Assembly: GCA_017516285.1 (NCBI GenBank)
Contig: JAFXDD010000046.1
Span: 1-25,326 of the forward strand
Length of the DNA stretch: 25,326 nucleotides
Reading direction: 5' to 3'
Source: Lachnospiraceae bacterium
GTDB lineage: Bacteria > Bacillota_A > Clostridia > Lachnospirales > Lachnospiraceae
The first letter of the stretch is position 1. Each line of letters begins with the position of its first letter. The translations under genes were made by a program, and so were the position numbers. Shown here one piece after another: positions 1 through 7,410 of the stretch. The notes below the pieces were generated by a model. That model had not been told where the DNA came from. It made no database searches and saw only the letters and a program-made list of their open reading frames with translations.

Positions 1-65
1 ATTTCCAATGGTAATTTCAGCTGACGGGTGGTATAATTACCATTGGTGTTGTTAGTTAGTCGCAT
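1..65 (-). CDS. Possible 5' fragment of an unidentified ORF running off the left edge
   Basis: On the minus strand an ATG at 65-63 opens a frame that stays open to the window edge and begins MRLTNNTNGNYTTRQ. A TATAAT-like hexamer lies a few bases upstream, but I see neither a ribosome binding site nor a convincing -35 box. The stretch also holds an 11-bp inverted repeat (5-15 with 36-46). I do not recognise the protein. It may be non-coding; the fragment is too short to decide. Confidence 0.2.
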   Translation of the reverse strand, partial: MRLTNNTNGNYTTRQLKLPLE

Positions 66-77
66 AATTAATTATAC

Positions 78-117
78 CAAAAAATCGCTTAAACTTCACG
101 GTCTAAGCGATTTTTTT
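78..117. terminator. Bidirectional intrinsic terminator downstream of the NCS2 permease
   Basis: An 11-bp perfect stem (81-91 with 104-114, arm AAAATCGCTTA) has a 12-nt loop. A run of T follows on the plus strand (111-117), and a run of A on the left side becomes a T tract on the minus strand. It lies about 50 bp past the permease stop codon, so it most likely ends that minus-strand transcript. Confidence 0.8.
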
Positions 118-164
118 ATGGGACTTTTTTTACAGCCCCTTCTAAAATATATCCGTTATTTACT

Positions 165-1487
165 TTAAATCAATACAAAATACAAAATAAATACAAGATC
201 CAAAATCCAGATAATCGGACTTACCTTCTTTGCCTTACCGCTTGCAAGCATTGCCACACCATAAGTGATGAAACCAAGTGCGATACCATTTGCAATAGAG
301 TAAGAAAGGATCATGATAATTACGGTAACAAATCCGCTGGCTGCAGGAATAAAGTCATCCCAATCAATGCCACCTAACTGCTGAGCCATTAACATACCAA
401 CTACTACTAATGCAGGAGCCGTAACAGCACTGGTTGCAGTAGCAAGAACGATTGGAGAAATCAGGATGGACAGGAAGAACAATATACCTGTTGTGCAAGC
501 TGTCAAACCTGTTCTGCCGCCTACTTCTACACCACTGGAGGACTCTACGAAGCTGGTAACGGTAGATGTACCAAGTACCGCACCAACTACAGTACCTACA
601 GAGTCTGCAAGTAATGCCTTTTCAGCATTTTCAAGCTCACCTTCTTCGTTTACAAGACCACAACGATTACCAACAGCTACTAAGGTACCTGCAGTATCAA
701 AGAAGTCTACAAATAAGAATGAGAAAATAATTACAAAAGCCTTAAACGGATCTGCAAACAATTCACCAAAGCCCTGTGCAAAAGCACCAAAGGTAACCAT
801 GGAGAAGTCGGTAGTAATAAACTGACTTGGCAGGGACGGCATGCCTTCAAATCCTATAAAACCGAGAATCAAACCAATCACCGCTGTGATAACCATACCT
901 ACGAATACTGCTGCAGGAACCTTCTTAATAACCAATGCAATGGTAATTAAAATACCTACGATAGCTAGCACTACGGTTGGCTGAGTCAAATCACCTAAAG
1001 TAACACCTGTGGAGCTGCTGGAAACAATAATGCCGGAATTCATAAATGCAACAAATGCAATAAAGAAACCAATACCTGCACCGATAGCAAGCTTTAACTG
1101 CTTTGGAATTGCATTAATAATCATTTTACGTAAGCCTGTTACGGAAATAAGTAAGAACACAATACCTGAAATAAATACGGAAGCCAAGGCTGCCTTCCAT
1201 GAGTAACCCATGGTAAGTACTACAGTGTAAGTAAAGAGTGCATTTACACCCATACCCGGAGCCAGTGCAACCGGATAATTTGCCAGAACACCCATCAAAA
1301 TGGATGCAATACCTGCTGAAATTGCAGTTGCCATAAATACGGACTGTACACTCATGCCGGACTCACCCAGAATACTAGGATTAACCGCTAAAATGTAAGC
1401 CATTGCCAAAAAGGTGGTCAGACCTGCAATCAACTCGGTTTTCACGTTTGCTTTTTTGTCTTTTAAATGGAATAATTTTTCTAACAT
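165..1487 (-). CDS. NCS2 / AzgA-PbuG-type purine (guanine/hypoxanthine/adenine) permease
   Basis: A 440-residue, highly hydrophobic protein with about a dozen membrane segments, the normal length for this family of proton-coupled nucleobase importers in the cytoplasmic membrane. The N-terminus (KTELIAGLTTFLAMAYILAVNP, about residues 17-38) and the motifs GMGVNALFTY, DFFDTAGTLVAVGNR and TSTVTSFVESSSGVEVGGRTG are typical of the AzgA/PbuG/PbuO branch rather than the xanthine/uracil branch. The start is fixed by an AGGAGGAG ribosome binding site just upstream. It is monocistronic, with a promoter at 1526-1554 and a terminator at 78-117. The 5' leader is only about 30 nt, which leaves no room for a purine riboswitch. 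The exact base transported cannot be read from the sequence. Confidence 0.93.
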   Translation of the reverse strand: MLEKLFHLKDKKANVKTELIAGLTTFLAMAYILAVNPSILGESGMSVQSVFMATAISAGIASILMGVLANYPVALAPGMGVNALFTYTVVLTMGYSWKAALASVFISGIVFLLISVTGLRKMIINAIPKQLKLAIGAGIGFFIAFVAFMNSGIIVSSSSTGVTLGDLTQPTVVLAIVGILITIALVIKKVPAAVFVGMVITAVIGLILGFIGFEGMPSLPSQFITTDFSMVTFGAFAQGFGELFADPFKAFVIIFSFLFVDFFDTAGTLVAVGNRCGLVNEEGELENAEKALLADSVGTVVGAVLGTSTVTSFVESSSGVEVGGRTGLTACTTGILFFLSILISPIVLATATSAVTAPALVVVGMLMAQQLGGIDWDDFIPAASGFVTVIIMILSYSIANGIALGFITYGVAMLASGKAKKVSPIIWILDLVFILYFVLI

Positions 1488-1525
1488 ATAAATCTCCTCC
1501 TAAGTGTTATTCAAAAAGCACTTTG

Positions 1526-1554
1526 ATTGTAACCCGAATTAAACAAATTTACAA
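1526..1554 (-). promoter_or_regulatory. Sigma-A-type promoter of the purine permease
   Basis: On the minus strand TTGTAA (1554-1549) and TACAAT (1531-1526) are separated by exactly 17 bp. This would start transcription around 1519, about 30 nt before the permease start codon. Confidence 0.7.
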
Positions 1555-1593
1555 GAGAATTTTACAAATTTTTCAGAAAAATTTTGTTTTCCT

Positions 1594-4098
1594 TTATTTT
1601 CCATAAATTTCAAAAGATATACATGTCTTAAACAAGTCTCCATCCAGCATAATCTTGAATCTTCCGCCCTGTCCCAGAACAAGGTTCTGGGCAATGGCAA
1701 GACCTAATCCGCTGCCTTCCGTAGTTCTGGACACATCTCCCCTTACAAAACGCTCTGATAATTCATCTGCTGAAATATTCAGCTCCTTGGCTGAAATATT
1801 TTTCATCACAAGCACTAACTCACTGCCGCTTTGAGACACTTCCATATATACACGGGTGCCCTCTAATGCATACTTATATACATTGGACAACAGATTCTCC
1901 ATAACTCTCCACATACGTCTGGAATCCGCCATAATCATTGCATCCTTGACGTCATTATTGTAAATCAACTTCAGACAATGCTCTGCAAACTTCTCATCAT
2001 ATTCTGCCACCGCCTGAATAATAAGCTCGTGAAAATTGATAGGCATCATTTCGTACTCAATATTACCGGTAGAAATCTTGCTGACTTCTATCAAATCTTG
2101 AATCAGATTTTTAAGCTTTAAGGATTTATTTTCCAATATCTCAATATACTCCATAGCCTTCCCACTCTCTATCTGCTCCTTCTTTAACAAATCAACATAG
2201 TTAATGATAGAAGTTAACGGAGTCTTAATATCATGACTTACATTGGTTAAAAGCTCTGCCTTTAAGCGTTCATCCTTGGTGGACTGTTCTACTGCCTTCT
2301 GAATTCCATCACCTATTTCATTCACTGCACGACCGAGTGCCGCATTTTCCATAGATAAATGCTCTGCATTGACACGACAACTCTCGCCTGCAACAATTCC
2401 CTCGATTTTTTCTACAATTTCTGCACGTTCCACTTTACGACGCATTCTGCCATAAGATGTAATCATGATTACAGCAATCATAATCACTGCCGTAATAACT
2501 GCCAGACCATCTTCCCGCACACCTACAAACCAGAAAACCAAAAATAGACATATAGCATAAAATACCAGCTCTATCAGTAAAAGCCCCCAGGTTTTTTCCC
2601 ATAATCCGGAATGCTCCACATAATACTGCATGCGCTGTTTCAGCTTATGATTTTGCCTGCTCATATAACGCCCAAAGCGTATCAAAAGGGCAATACCAAA
2701 TTTATAAAGGATACTGTCTGTTAACAATACACCACTCTTTATGCGCCTTGACAGACTACACAAAGCTTCTGCAATCATAACACTAAGCAAGAATGTACCG
2801 GCAATGATAATGAAAGCTGCAATTTCGCTAATGTAATTTTCTCTGCTGCTCAGAAAATATTCGTACATCTCTCCAAATGCAATAGCTACACCGAACCCTA
2901 ATGCAGCACACCAACCTAAAAACACCTCCGTATATACGCCATCATTCCATTTTAATTCCAGAAACTCCTGTCCCTCTCTGTCAACCTTGCGTCCGGAAAT
3001 ACACAACAAATAAATGGTAACAATTAAATAATATAAGCCACATCCGCCTACAATGGCCATCAAAGCATAAATACTACCCACATCATAAGAGCTATAAGCC
3101 TTCCAAATGGTGGCATAATAATCATCCACACCCCGTTCTATATCAAAGCCTACATAGGCCACTGCATTATCCCCAAAGGCATAGTCATACTCCTTCATGC
3201 AGGAAGTTACCATTTCCCCATCCAGCTGAAAACTTCCCTTCACATCGAAATTTAAGGCTGTAGTACCTGCTGCTGCACAAACCATTCTGTCAAAATATTC
3301 TTGAAGCTTTGCTCTGTTCATCCCTCTTAGTGATGACAAATTGGTATATATATCACCGGTCTCGTTATCCATATCTATATAATAGACTACACTGGTAACA
3401 TCCTCTTCGTAAAGCTTCATCAACGTTTGATACTCATAATAATTATCCGCCAAATCGCTCATACAAGCCTTTAACTGCTCACACAAAGTCTGATACTCTG
3501 CAGCAGTAGCAGCAAGCTCCTCTATACGCTTTCCGTCTATCGTCAAAAATCTATTCTCCACCCTTGATGTAACAGCCGTCTGCTTACCTTGCATTGCGCC
3601 ATGATTACTGGTGTTTGGATAAATAATGTCCTGATTTGTATACACAATCTCATCACTGCTCATATACTTCAGGCCACCTTCCTGCATCCAGCGTATCAAG
3701 TCCTCCAGACGATACACCGCATCCGGAAAATAGGTATAACCGGACTGTGAGGAAGCATTGCCATGCTTACGGTAATAATACTGGGAAACATTGATTTCTC
3801 TGTCCAAATCAAAGCTTCCGTTTGTTTCCATCTGACTGCGAATAGTGGCAAGCCTGATAGCAGACCCTGTTTCACCCATCAAATAACGGCTTAAAAAGTC
3901 ACTGGGTTTTTTTTCACCCCGAACGTCTGCTCCCAACCAGCTGCGATAACCATACTCCTCCACATACACACTGCCCTCAAGGATCAGTGCAACAATACAC
4001 AGCATCATCACACAGGCACTGATATGCTGCGTCAGCTTCAGCATCCACCTGGCCCATGCCGCCATAGGCCTTTTTCTTTTTACTTTCTTTTCCTGCAT
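1594..4098 (-). CDS. Membrane sensor histidine kinase with a large extracytoplasmic domain
   Basis: An 834-residue kinase, partner of the OmpR-type regulator 18 bp upstream. An N-terminal membrane helix (about 20-45) is followed by about 290 outside residues. Four to five further helices follow (about 340-367, 390-410, 422-447, 500-526, 532-550), then a cytoplasmic kinase. The H-box is NVSHDIKTPLTS with phosphoacceptor His622. The N-box is MENLLSNVYKY, and GSGLGLA is near 795-801. The usual DxGxG of the ATP lid is missing: the equivalent region reads KNISAKELNISADELSERF, as I recall from a clostridial kinase group. The ATG at 4098 is chosen because GAGGAA lies 6 nt upstream; a TTG two codons earlier would sit too close to it. 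The signal sensed is unknown. Confidence 0.92.
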   Translation of the reverse strand: MQEKKVKRKRPMAAWARWMLKLTQHISACVMMLCIVALILEGSVYVEEYGYRSWLGADVRGEKKPSDFLSRYLMGETGSAIRLATIRSQMETNGSFDLDREINVSQYYYRKHGNASSQSGYTYFPDAVYRLEDLIRWMQEGGLKYMSSDEIVYTNQDIIYPNTSNHGAMQGKQTAVTSRVENRFLTIDGKRIEELAATAAEYQTLCEQLKACMSDLADNYYEYQTLMKLYEEDVTSVVYYIDMDNETGDIYTNLSSLRGMNRAKLQEYFDRMVCAAAGTTALNFDVKGSFQLDGEMVTSCMKEYDYAFGDNAVAYVGFDIERGVDDYYATIWKAYSSYDVGSIYALMAIVGGCGLYYLIVTIYLLCISGRKVDREGQEFLELKWNDGVYTEVFLGWCAALGFGVAIAFGEMYEYFLSSRENYISEIAAFIIIAGTFLLSVMIAEALCSLSRRIKSGVLLTDSILYKFGIALLIRFGRYMSRQNHKLKQRMQYYVEHSGLWEKTWGLLLIELVFYAICLFLVFWFVGVREDGLAVITAVIMIAVIMITSYGRMRRKVERAEIVEKIEGIVAGESCRVNAEHLSMENAALGRAVNEIGDGIQKAVEQSTKDERLKAELLTNVSHDIKTPLTSIINYVDLLKKEQIESGKAMEYIEILENKSLKLKNLIQDLIEVSKISTGNIEYEMMPINFHELIIQAVAEYDEKFAEHCLKLIYNNDVKDAMIMADSRRMWRVMENLLSNVYKYALEGTRVYMEVSQSGSELVLVMKNISAKELNISADELSERFVRGDVSRTTEGSGLGLAIAQNLVLGQGGRFKIMLDGDLFKTCISFEIYGK

Positions 4099-4116
4099 AC
4101 ACAATTCCTCTTTAAA

Positions 4117-4809
4117 CTACTGTTTTTCGATTTTATAACCTACACCCCAAACAACTTTCAAATACCTTGGATCCTTTGGATTGATTTCAATCTTTTCACG
4201 AATATGCCTAATATGTACTGCCACCGTATTATCTGCACCGATAGCCTCCTCATTCCAAATGTTTTCGTAAATCTGATTGATAGAAAATACCTTGCCCGGA
4301 TTACGCATTAAGAGCAGCAAAATACTGTACTCAATTGGAGTCATTTTAATCTGCTCCCCATCTACAAATACTTCCTTGTTATCGTCATTAATCTGCAGAC
4401 CGCCCACCTGATAAACCGCATTGTTCTCCGTATTGAGACTACCTAAGGTGGTGTAACGACGCAGATGACTCTTTACTCTGGCAATCAGCTCCAATGGATT
4501 AAAAGGCTTTGTCACATAATCATCTGCACCAATATTTAATCCTAAAATCTTGTCTGCATCCTCACTCTTGGCAGACAGAAAAATAATCGGCACCGCACTG
4601 AATTCACGGATTTTCATGGCAGTCCTGATGCCATCCAACACCGGCATCATAATATCTAAAACCACCAACTTAATATTGTGCTTTTTTAACAAACTAAGGG
4701 CTTGCTCACCATTATATGCCTTATGAACCAGATAAGCCTCCTGACTTAAATAAATCTCAATCGCCTCAACAATCTCTCTTTCGTCATCACAAACCAAAAT
4801 TTCTTCCAT
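4117..4809 (-). CDS. OmpR/PhoB-family response regulator (receiver plus winged helix)
   Basis: A 230-residue DNA-binding regulator. The receiver domain (about 1-115) has the acidic pair Asp8/Asp9, phosphoacceptor Asp52 in VVLDIMMPVLDG, Ser79 at the switch position and Lys101 in DDYVTKPFNPLEL. A C-terminal winged helix (about 130-229) ends VAVHIRHIREKIE...YLKVVWGVGYKIE, typical of the OmpR/PhoB group. An AAGGAGGT ribosome binding site 8 nt upstream fixes the start. It is co-transcribed with the histidine kinase that begins 18 bp after its stop codon. Two candidate promoters and a 22-bp palindrome lie upstream and may include its own binding site. The nearest functional analogues cannot be named from sequence alone. 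Confidence 0.95.
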   Translation of the reverse strand: MEEILVCDDEREIVEAIEIYLSQEAYLVHKAYNGEQALSLLKKHNIKLVVLDIMMPVLDGIRTAMKIREFSAVPIIFLSAKSEDADKILGLNIGADDYVTKPFNPLELIARVKSHLRRYTTLGSLNTENNAVYQVGGLQINDDNKEVFVDGEQIKMTPIEYSILLLLMRNPGKVFSINQIYENIWNEEAIGADNTVAVHIRHIREKIEINPKDPRYLKVVWGVGYKIEKQ

Positions 4810-4867
4810 GGCAATGTACCTCCTTGATTTTATTTAATCATATTTTTTTTAAGTAAATGTATAAAAA

Positions 4868-4897
4868 AGTATAAAGAATTTCTTAAATTATTGTCGA
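4868..4897 (-). promoter_or_regulatory. Candidate proximal promoter of the two-component operon
   Basis: On the minus strand TCGACA (4897-4892) and TATACT (4873-4868) are 18 bp apart. The leader to the response-regulator start would be about 50 nt. The -35 box is imperfect, and the 22-bp palindrome ends only 2 bp upstream of it. Confidence 0.45.
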
Positions 4898-4899
4898 AT

Positions 4900-4921
4900 G
4901 GCCACCGATTAATCGGTGGCC
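4900..4921. repeat. Perfect 22-bp palindrome upstream of the two-component operon
   Basis: The half site is GGCCACCGATT followed by its exact reverse complement, with no interruption. It is GC-rich within AT-rich DNA and has no T tract on either side, so it is not a standard terminator. It sits between two candidate promoters of the response-regulator operon. It could be an operator for a dimeric regulator or a leader hairpin in RNA from the distal promoter. Confidence 0.85.
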
Positions 4922-4942
4922 TCCTGCAATTGCACTACTATT

Positions 4943-4971
4943 AGAATAGTGGATTTTAACGAATTTATCAA
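4943..4971 (-). promoter_or_regulatory. Candidate distal promoter of the two-component operon
   Basis: On the minus strand TTGATA (4971-4966) and TATTCT (4948-4943) are 17 bp apart. A transcript from here would carry the 4900-4921 palindrome as a hairpin in its leader. The assignment rests on the hexamers and spacing alone. Confidence 0.4.
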
Positions 4972-4983
4972 CTATTTTTTATC

Positions 4984-5016
4984 AAAAAAACTGACATCCC
5001 CTTTACGAGATGCCAG
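4984..5016 (-). terminator. Intrinsic terminator on the minus strand, upstream of the two-component operon
   Basis: Read on the minus strand, CTGGCATC (5016-5009) pairs with GATGTCAG (4998-4991) in an 8-bp stem with one G-U pair, and seven T follow (4990-4984). No annotated gene ends here. It implies a short minus-strand transcript from the 5020-5230 region, or insulation of the two-component operon. Confidence 0.6.
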
Positions 5017-5137
5017 CTTTGCCTTTATTCCCTGTATATTTTCCGGTATATACTGCTTCGGTTTTCCCGTCCTTTATTGAAAAGCTTGCCAAGGATAATG
5101 TGCCGGAATATATTGCATTGCATTTCCCCAAAAGCAT
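5003..5137 (-). CDS. Unrecognised 44-codon ORF or gene remnant, ending inside a terminator
   Basis: ATG at 5137-5135 and TAA at 5005-5003, which falls in the loop of the 4984-5016 terminator. The product would be polar in its second half (IKDGKTEAVYTGKYTGNKG). I do not recognise a family. Only a weak GGGA precedes the start. The ATG lies within a 14-bp tandem repeat. An overlapping minus-strand frame is also open here (stop at 5025-5027), so the DNA may be a decayed gene, an intergenic element or an untranslated RNA rather than a functional small protein. Confidence 0.25.
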   Translation of the reverse strand: MLLGKCNAIYSGTLSLASFSIKDGKTEAVYTGKYTGNKGKAGIS

Positions 5138-5147
5138 TTCCCAAAAA
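5120..5147. repeat. Two tandem 14-bp units
   Basis: GCATTTCCCCAAAA (5120-5133) is followed directly by GCATTTCCCAAAAA (5134-5147), with one mismatch. They lie just upstream of the nadA promoter, within the minus-strand small ORF region. Confidence 0.75.
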
Positions 5148-5160
5148 CTTTACACCAAAC

Positions 5161-5189
5161 TTGACAGCTGTCGTATTATGCAATATAAT
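5161..5189 (+). promoter_or_regulatory. nadA operon promoter with an overlapping palindromic operator (probable NiaR site)
   Basis: Consensus TTGACA (5161-5166) and consensus TATAAT (5184-5189) are separated by exactly 17 bp, giving a start near 5196 and a leader of about 40 nt. A perfect 10-bp palindrome, GACAGCTGTC (5163-5172), overlaps the -35 box, the classic position for a repressor. Because the NAD repressor NiaR is encoded as the fourth gene, NiaR is the obvious candidate. The promoter is directly visible; the identity of the binding protein is inferred. Confidence 0.85.
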
Positions 5190-5234
5190 ATATGAGGTCT
5201 TTTTTAATATAACTGACAAAGGATTGTACATAAT

Positions 5235-6134
5235 ATGAAAAAACAAATTGAAAAATTAAAGCGGGAGAAAAATGCTGTAATTCTCGCCCATTATTACACT
5301 CCGGCCGAGGTTCAGGAGATAGCCGATTACGTTGGCGATTCGTTCTATCTTGCCAAAATCGCCAAGCAGAGTACAGCAGACATTCTCGTTTTTTGCGGTG
5401 TTTACTTTATGGGGGAAAGTGCAAAGCTCCTCAATCCCGACAAAAAGGTTCTTATGCCTGACTTAACAGCTGATTGTGCAATGGCTCACATGGTCGCTCC
5501 CGGCATCATTGACAGGATGCGGGAACAGTATGATGATTTGGCGGTGGTTTGTTATATCAACTCCACAGCTGAGCTAAAGTGTCAGAGTGATGTGTGCGTA
5601 ACAAGCTCCAATGCGGTCAAAATCGTACAGGCACTTCCCAACAAGAACATATTCTTTATACCTGACCGTAATTTGGGAAGTTTTGTTGCAAAGCAGGTAC
5701 CTGACAAAAACATTATACTTAACGATGGTTGTTGCCCCATCCACGCAAAAATGACAACAGAACAAATAATAAAAGAAAAGGACAAGCATCCGGACGCACT
5801 TGTGTTATCTCATCCTGAATGCGAAGGCACTGTTCTAGCACTATCTGATTATATCGGCAGTACAGCAGACATCATTTCTTTCGTGAAAACCAGTGATGCA
5901 TCTGAGTTTATTGTCAGCACTGAGGTAGGTGTGGGCTATAAATTGATGACAGATAACCCGGACAAACATTTTTATTTTCCAAATCCGCATCCATGCTGCG
6001 CAGATATGAAGCTTAACACACCGGAAAGCATTTTATCTGTTTTGGAAAAGGAAGACCGTACCATAGAAGTTCGTGAGGATATACGCCGAAGAGCCTTACT
6101 TCCTCTTAACAGAATGCTGGAGCTTGCAAAGTAA
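5235..6134 (+). CDS. nadA: Quinolinate synthase NadA
   Basis: A 299-residue cytosolic [4Fe-4S] enzyme that condenses iminoaspartate (from NadB) with dihydroxyacetone phosphate to quinolinate. Cluster ligands are placed as in short-form NadA proteins: Cys81 (LTADCAMA), one of Cys166/Cys167 (NDGCCPIH) and one of Cys254/Cys255 (PHPCCADM). HYYTP near 19-23, YINS at 107-110 and SHPEC at 192-196 are further conserved substrate motifs. First gene of nadA-nadB-nadC-niaR, with AAGGA about 11 nt before the ATG and a consensus promoter at 5161-5189. Its stop codon lies one base before nadB. Confidence 0.97.
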   Translation: MKKQIEKLKREKNAVILAHYYTPAEVQEIADYVGDSFYLAKIAKQSTADILVFCGVYFMGESAKLLNPDKKVLMPDLTADCAMAHMVAPGIIDRMREQYDDLAVVCYINSTAELKCQSDVCVTSSNAVKIVQALPNKNIFFIPDRNLGSFVAKQVPDKNIILNDGCCPIHAKMTTEQIIKEKDKHPDALVLSHPECEGTVLALSDYIGSTADIISFVKTSDASEFIVSTEVGVGYKLMTDNPDKHFYFPNPHPCCADMKLNTPESILSVLEKEDRTIEVREDIRRRALLPLNRMLELAK

Positions 6135-6135
6135 C

Positions 6136-7410
6136 ATGAAAACAGATATTTTAATTGTCGGCAGCGGTGTCGCAGGACTTTACTGTGCCTTGAACCTGCC
6201 AAAGGAAAAACACATTATAATTGTAACAAAGGACTATGCTACAAAAAGCGATTCCTTCTTAGCGCAAGGTGGCATATGTGTTCTGAGGGACGACAAAGAC
6301 TATGATGCATTTTATGAGGATACGATGAAGGCCGGACATTACGAAAACAAGCCCGAATCCGTAGATATTATGATCCGTTCCTCCAGGGAAATTATCGAAG
6401 ATCTGGTAAACCTTGGTGTCCATTTTGAAAAAGACGGCCAAGAATTTGTATATACCCGTGAAGGAGCACATTCCAAACCACGTATTCTTTTTCATGAGGA
6501 CGAGACAGGCAAAGAAATTACCTCTCATCTTTTGGAAGCGGTCCGAAAGTGCGAAAATATTACCCTGGTAGAAAACTATACCATGGTTGATCTGCTATGC
6601 CAAAACAATGTATGCTATGGCATTATCGGACACGATAAAGACGGTAATTTTTCATCCCTCCAAGCCAACTACACGGTACTGGCAACAGGCGGTATTGGCG
6701 GACTTTTTGAACATTCCACCAACTATAAGCATCTGACGGGTGACGCACTTTTTCTTGCACTCAAATACAACATTACCCTTCAGCACATAGATTACCTTCA
6801 AATTCATCCGACCACGCTCTATACCGAAAAGGAAGGCAGAAGTTTTTTGATTTCAGAGTCGGTTCGAGGTGAAGGCGCTATCCTGCTCAACTCCAAAGGC
6901 GAGCGTTTTGTCAATGAGCTCCTGCCCCGTGATGTTGTTGCAAATGCCATTTTTGCAGAAATGAAAAAGGAAGGGACAAAGCACGTTTGGCTCTCCATGG
7001 CACCTATTCCTGTGGAGGAAATCAAATCACACTTTCCTAACATCTATAAACATTGCCTGGAGGAAGGCTACGACGTGACGAAGGAGCCGATTCCCGTTGT
7101 ACCTGCACAGCATTACTTTATGGGTGGCATTGATGTAGACCAATACAGCAAAACCTCCATGGAGCGTTTGTATGCAGCCGGTGAAACAGCATGCAACGGT
7201 GTCCATGGACGAAACCGCCTGGCAAGCAATTCTCTGCTTGAGAGCCTTGTATTTGCCAAACGGGCTGCAAAACATATTGCAAAAGAATATTCCGCAATTT
7301 CTGTTGATGGAGAAATCACCATCAACAAGACACAATATGAACATTATCGGAAAGAATATAAGCTGGCAGTTCTTACAGCTATAGAAAAGGAGAAAACTAA
7401 TCATGAATAA
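6136..7410 (+). CDS. nadB: L-aspartate oxidase NadB (short form)
   Basis: A 424-residue flavoprotein of the succinate dehydrogenase/fumarate reductase family that oxidises aspartate to iminoaspartate, which NadA uses. The FAD dinucleotide fold GSGVAGLYCALNL is near 9-21. Further family motifs are SFLAQGGI, REGAHSKPRILFHEDETG, HPTTLY, SESVRGEGA, ELLPRDVVA (active-site Arg), HYFMGGI and GRNRLASNSLLE. The start at 6136 puts the FAD motif at the usual place; an in-frame upstream ATG lies inside nadA and is unlikely. The protein ends soon after the flavin domain and lacks roughly 100 residues of the C-terminal helical domain of the enterobacterial and Bacillus enzymes. It overlaps nadC by 8 bp. 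Confidence 0.95.
   Translation: MKTDILIVGSGVAGLYCALNLPKEKHIIIVTKDYATKSDSFLAQGGICVLRDDKDYDAFYEDTMKAGHYENKPESVDIMIRSSREIIEDLVNLGVHFEKDGQEFVYTREGAHSKPRILFHEDETGKEITSHLLEAVRKCENITLVENYTMVDLLCQNNVCYGIIGHDKDGNFSSLQANYTVLATGGIGGLFEHSTNYKHLTGDALFLALKYNITLQHIDYLQIHPTTLYTEKEGRSFLISESVRGEGAILLNSKGERFVNELLPRDVVANAIFAEMKKEGTKHVWLSMAPIPVEEIKSHFPNIYKHCLEEGYDVTKEPIPVVPAQHYFMGGIDVDQYSKTSMERLYAAGETACNGVHGRNRLASNSLLESLVFAKRAAKHIAKEYSAISVDGEITINKTQYEHYRKEYKLAVLTAIEKEKTNHE

Noticed and set aside
1488..1593. Possible purine riboswitch ahead of the NCS2 permease
   Set aside because: The predicted transcript leader is only about 30 nt, and the conserved purine aptamer core is not visible.
1555..1593. Hairpin after the histidine kinase stop codon as its terminator
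   Set aside because: The complementarity is only A/T runs with almost no loop, so I could not support a real terminator.
5010..5195. Plus-strand 61-codon frame upstream of nadA
   Set aside because: It runs through the terminator arm and the nadA promoter, has no ribosome binding site or recognisable domain, and ends within the nadA leader.
5025..5246. Minus-strand 73-codon frame across the nadA promoter
   Set aside because: It overlaps the nadA promoter and start, has no ribosome binding site, and its composition looks like translated AT-rich intergenic DNA.
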